Positions 7,782-10,035 of a DNA stretch of 10,035 nt are shown in pieces; position 1 is the stretch's first letter, and each line of letters starts with the position of its first letter. Position numbers and translations under genes: made by a program. The notes beneath the pieces are model-generated. The model saw only the letters and a list, made by a program, of their open reading frames with translations, was not told where the DNA came from and searched no databases. The stretch spans positions 1-10,035 of the forward strand of contig DFBN01000040.1 of the NCBI GenBank assembly GCA_002366635.1. The letters are read 5' to 3'. The DNA comes from Caldifarciminota bacterium UBA3079. GTDB taxonomy: Bacteria; Hydrothermota; Tepidihabitantia; Tepidihabitantales; Tepidihabitantaceae.

Positions 7782-9563
7782 TTAGTAGTAGTACCAGATG
7801 CTGCGGTAATCCTTCAGGTCTTCGCCCCGTGATTTGAGCCATTCAAGGTATTCCCAGATACCGACATCGGTATCGACATAAGTAGGCGCAAGAGAAATCC
7901 GCTTCTCCCAGGGATGGAACTCATACACCCTCCGGCCGTCAGGCAGAATCATTATCACTGAATGGTGCTGGGTCCCGCGCACATAATTCTTGCCCATTCC
8001 CGGCACATTGAATACCGCTTCGTCGGTCCGGACCAGACCGGGCATGAGTCGGGCTTCTTCTTTCTGCTCCTGGCGCAGCCGGGCGATTGGCACTCTGAAA
8101 TCCACAGTTTCTTCCTTGCCCTTGGTGTTGAATGTGTAATACGGGTCAACCCCGATAAGCCGGAGCAGCCGACGCAAGGCAACCGCTTCGAAACGGCGGC
8201 TGTTCTCACGAGTGAACACCATCTGGTTATAGACCGCGATGCCCCGCTTGCGGAATTCCTGAACCGCATGCATGGTCTCTTCGGTTACTTCGTAAACGTG
8301 CTGGATATGGGTGACCAGACACATCTCGCGCTTTCCAGGCTCGTGGTACCTGGCGATGATGTCGGCCAGTTTCTTTGTAATGCGCTGCGGAACGGTGACG
8401 AAAACCCGGGAACCGATTCTGATTCTTTCTATGCGTCTGATTCGGGAAAGCTTGTCCAGGAGCCGGTCAATGAAATTGTTACCGGTCACCAAGGGGTCGC
8501 CGCCGGTCACCAGGACTTCGGTCAGGCCAGGATGGTCGCGGAACCAGGAAACTGCCGCATCTATCTGGTCGGCCGGAGCCATAGCATGAGGTGCCATCGG
8601 CTGTTCTATTTCCCAGTTGCGCTGGCAGTACACGCATATCTGCGCGCAGGTATTATAAGGCTTGAGAATGGCGATGCGGGGATAGCGTCTGGTGACCAAA
8701 TCAATCGGCGAGGTGTCGTATTCCTGCATGAAATCGAGAGAATGGAGCCCCTTTCCCTTATTTTCCGCCATCATCTCGACATAAGTCATGGATGGTATCA
8801 CTTGGGCGCGAATCGAATGGTCGTTCACCCGCCTTGGCTCAAAATCCATCAAAGATGCATAATAGGGGGTTACCCCGAACGGAATTCTGTGCTCATTGGC
8901 TAGCTTGATTGCCTGTTTTTCCTCCGGAGTCAGGCGGACGGCTTTGCCCAATGCTTCGGCATCTGTCATAACATTGCGCAGGTGCCACCGGTAATCGTTC
9001 CAGTCTGATTCGGCAGCACCGAAAGTAACCATTATCCTTTGCCGGTTTTCAGCCCTCCGCTTCATGACTTTCGGGTCAAGACCGGTCGGGTAGCGCCGGA
9101 TATGCTCCTCAACATATTCGGAGAACCTGTCCAGCTTTCCGGACCTGACAATGGCCGCTTCGCGGCCCGAAAGCCGCTTGGGTGGAACGGCCTGCCATTC
9201 CGGGTACAATTTGCTCCTTCCCCGTATCGCGCGGAACAGGTGGCGGAATTCCTCCTTGAACCCTGGGGTAAGTTTCTCTTCGGGCACAAGACCATGGGCC
9301 GCATCAAACAGTTGTCTCAGGGCACTGAAACCGGTCTTTTCTTCGTTGCGGACCGAAATGATGCTTTTCATTACCTGGACACTGCTCAAAGTAGTGGCAA
9401 GCTCCAGGGCGTAGATGTTGAAGTTATGGTTGAGGAATTCCCGCTCCTGGCGGTTCAGGTAATCGAAAAGCCGCTTTCTGGCGACGCCGATTGTCGGCGA
9501 TTCCCGCAAAACGGCACCGACTTCCGGGTTGGCCTGCCAGACCCGTTCGAACCTCGGCGTCAT
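7782..9563 (-). CDS. KamA-family radical SAM aminomutase, probable glutamate 2,3-aminomutase
   Basis: The protein (593 residues) belongs to the PLP-dependent radical SAM 2,3-aminomutases. The cluster-binding motif is C306-AQI-C310-VY-C313. It is followed by VTGGDPL (352-358) and RIGSRVFVTVPQRIT (382-396), both family hallmarks. K525 in VPGMGK is the probable PLP lysine. By manual alignment with clostridial lysine 2,3-aminomutase, Arg134 (substrate carboxylate) is kept as R315, but the two aspartates that hold the lysine side-chain amine, D293 and D330, are K481 and N519. From memory, glutamate 2,3-aminomutase carries Lys and Asn there, so L-glutamate to beta-glutamate is the better guess. An N-terminal extension of about 180 residues precedes the usual start of the core. 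Only four cysteines exist, so the C-terminal zinc cysteines of lysine 2,3-aminomutase are absent. The ATG at 9563 is chosen because AAGGAGGT lies 9 bases upstream; an ATG at 9590 would place that site inside the coding region. Confidence 0.9.
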   Translation of the reverse strand: MTPRFERVWQANPEVGAVLRESPTIGVARKRLFDYLNRQEREFLNHNFNIYALELATTLSSVQVMKSIISVRNEEKTGFSALRQLFDAAHGLVPEEKLTPGFKEEFRHLFRAIRGRSKLYPEWQAVPPKRLSGREAAIVRSGKLDRFSEYVEEHIRRYPTGLDPKVMKRRAENRQRIMVTFGAAESDWNDYRWHLRNVMTDAEALGKAVRLTPEEKQAIKLANEHRIPFGVTPYYASLMDFEPRRVNDHSIRAQVIPSMTYVEMMAENKGKGLHSLDFMQEYDTSPIDLVTRRYPRIAILKPYNTCAQICVYCQRNWEIEQPMAPHAMAPADQIDAAVSWFRDHPGLTEVLVTGGDPLVTGNNFIDRLLDKLSRIRRIERIRIGSRVFVTVPQRITKKLADIIARYHEPGKREMCLVTHIQHVYEVTEETMHAVQEFRKRGIAVYNQMVFTRENSRRFEAVALRRLLRLIGVDPYYTFNTKGKEETVDFRVPIARLRQEQKEEARLMPGLVRTDEAVFNVPGMGKNYVRGTQHHSVIMILPDGRRVYEFHPWEKRISLAPTYVDTDVGIWEYLEWLKSRGEDLKDYRSIWYYY

Positions 9564-9572
9564 CTTATGGTT

Positions 9573-9580
9573 ACCTCCTT
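9573..9580 (-). promoter_or_regulatory. Strong Shine-Dalgarno that sets the aminomutase start
   Basis: Minus-strand AAGGAGGT is a full match to the anti-Shine-Dalgarno, spaced 9 bases before the ATG at 9563. It is the strongest ribosome binding site in the window and argues against the in-frame ATG at 9590. Confidence 0.85.
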
Positions 9581-9626
9581 TTTCAGCCATTCAGTCAAAA
9601 CCGGCTGTCTCAGAAACTATCAACTC

Positions 9627-9654
9627 ATAGTAAAACATATCCGGGCAGAATCAA
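9627..9654 (-). promoter_or_regulatory. Possible promoter of the aminomutase gene
   Basis: On the minus strand TTGATT (9649-9654) is separated by 16 bases from TACTAT (9627-9632). Each box matches four of six sigma70 consensus positions. It would give a leader of roughly 55 bases before the ATG. The evidence is positional and by eye only. Confidence 0.35.
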
Positions 9655-9708
9655 GGATGGGCATTTGAAGTTCTCAGCCATCGTCATCACAAATTCCTGC
9701 CCAATATC

Positions 9709-9730
9709 TAGTTTACAATACTGTAGACTA
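9709..9730. repeat. 22-bp dyad upstream of the aminomutase promoter
   Basis: TAGTTTACA and TGTAGACTA form a nine-pair inverted repeat (one T/G wobble) around ATAC. It lies about 55 bp upstream of the candidate -35 box. It is AT-rich and lacks a flanking T-run on either strand, so a repressor or activator binding site is more likely than a terminator. No regulator is encoded nearby. Confidence 0.4.
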
Positions 9731-9846
9731 AAATCAACCCTGGTACCCGGTTTCTGGCATATATCGCTAACAGATAGAAAATCTCGATATTTAGAGACTT
9801 AACTAGGGAAATGGTGCCTTAGAACCGATACCCAGGGGTCGTTCCC

Positions 9847-9941
9847 CAACCGGTTTGTTTGGTCGTTTACAAAACCCGATTTCAAGTCGCTTTTCCCAGG
9901 GTTATTAAACCCATTTGCCAAAACATCATTCAACCGGTTTG
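9847..9941. repeat. Pair of CAACCGGTTTG direct repeats with palindromic cores
   Basis: The 11-mer CAACCGGTTTG occurs at 9847-9857 and 9931-9941. Each contains the perfect palindrome AACCGGTT, and the copies start 84 bp apart, close to eight helical turns. The spacing and palindromy could reflect cooperative protein binding, but two copies of an 11-mer is thin evidence. Confidence 0.3.
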
Positions 9942-9946
9942 AATTC

Positions 9947-10035
9947 CTATTTGTTTCGTTGCTGCTCGAGCCATTTGTTTTCCCGTTTCATTGGCCGATT
10001 CATCTCATGCTTTACTAATCGCTTTGCTGCTTGTT
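9947..10035 (-). CDS. Possible C-terminal end of a gene continuing beyond the right edge
   Basis: On the minus strand one frame is open from the window edge for 28 codons to a TAG at 9947-9949. The residues are strongly charged and mostly basic (QAAKRLVKHEM, then MKRENKWLEQQRNK before the stop), as in many bacterial C-terminal tails. The strand is purine-rich here. A second frame is also open at the edge for 9 codons to a TGA at 10005-10007, so the frame choice is uncertain and neither may be coding. No family can be named from this length. Confidence 0.25.
   Translation of the reverse strand, partial: QAAKRLVKHEMNRPMKRENKWLEQQRNK

Larger units (their letters stand above)
9564..9946. other. 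Intergenic region upstream of the aminomutase, rich in inverted repeats
   Basis: This 383-bp stretch carries no frame I can support as a gene. It holds the aminomutase ribosome binding site and possible promoter, then several dyads: TAGTTTACA/TGTAGACTA (9709-9730), an imperfect TCTC...GAGA palindrome (9782-9797), GGGG/CCCC around TCGTT (9835-9847), GGGTT/AACCC around ATTA (9899-9912), and two copies of CAACCGGTTTG (9847-9857 and 9931-9941). None has a convincing U-tract, so they look more like operators or leader structure than terminators. Confidence 0.5.

Noticed and set aside
7962..8903. 313-codon open frame on the + strand opposite the aminomutase
   Set aside because: It lies wholly antisense to a well-identified gene, has no recognisable motifs, and is explained by codon bias of the real gene.
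9491..9802. 103-codon + strand frame spanning the aminomutase start and the intergenic region
   Set aside because: It overlaps the strong Shine-Dalgarno and coding start of the minus-strand gene and shows no family features.
9899..9912. GGGTT-ATTA-AACCC hairpin as terminator of the edge gene
   Set aside because: Only five pairs and no T-run after it on either strand.
9742..9970. Cluster of hexamer palindromes (GGTACC, ACCGGT twice, GAATTC, CTCGAG) suggesting vector or linker sequence
   Set aside because: The sites are spread over 230 bp with ordinary sequence between them and no recognisable vector backbone; chance is the simpler explanation.

Overview
This is about 10 kb of a bacterial chromosome with housekeeping gene content and no mobile elements, CRISPR arrays or phage genes. 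A signal-peptide-bearing Omp85 barrel protein and a predicted lipoprotein indicate a diderm (Gram-negative-type) cell. Base composition is moderate, roughly 50-55% GC by eye. The tRNA gene does not encode its CCA end. The exact lineage cannot be fixed from the sequence; an uncultured, deep-branching diderm phylum would fit, but that is only a guess.

Left part (1-3423, + strand): the 3' part of nusA, then infB, then ylxP (DUF503). The genes are tightly packed, with a 13-bp nusA/infB overlap and 6 bp between infB and ylxP. This is the conserved transcription/translation-factor cluster, but rbfA does not follow.

Middle (3420-7686, - strand, reading right to left): a putative promoter, a tRNA-Ala(GGC), a TPR lipoprotein, a small HNH endonuclease, a TamA/BamA-like Omp85 protein and undecaprenyl-diphosphatase (uppP). 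The spacing of 44, 24, -1 and 3 bp suggests one transcription unit headed by the tRNA and devoted largely to the cell envelope. It collides tail-to-tail with the nusA cluster: the ylxP and uppP stop codons share one TTAA.

Right part (7753-10035, - strand): a long radical-SAM/PLP protein of the lysine 2,3-aminomutase family has substrate-site residues that fit glutamate 2,3-aminomutase. A weak hairpin terminator follows it. Upstream lies a 383-bp stretch with a possible promoter, several inverted repeats and a paired AACCGGTT palindrome. At the right edge a minus-strand frame may be the C-terminal end of another gene.

The most useful second looks are the substrate switch in the aminomutase, the probable ATT start codon (with signal peptide) of the Omp85 gene, the tRNA-led envelope operon, and the altered G4 and switch I residues of IF2. 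I found no convincing new multi-gene system.
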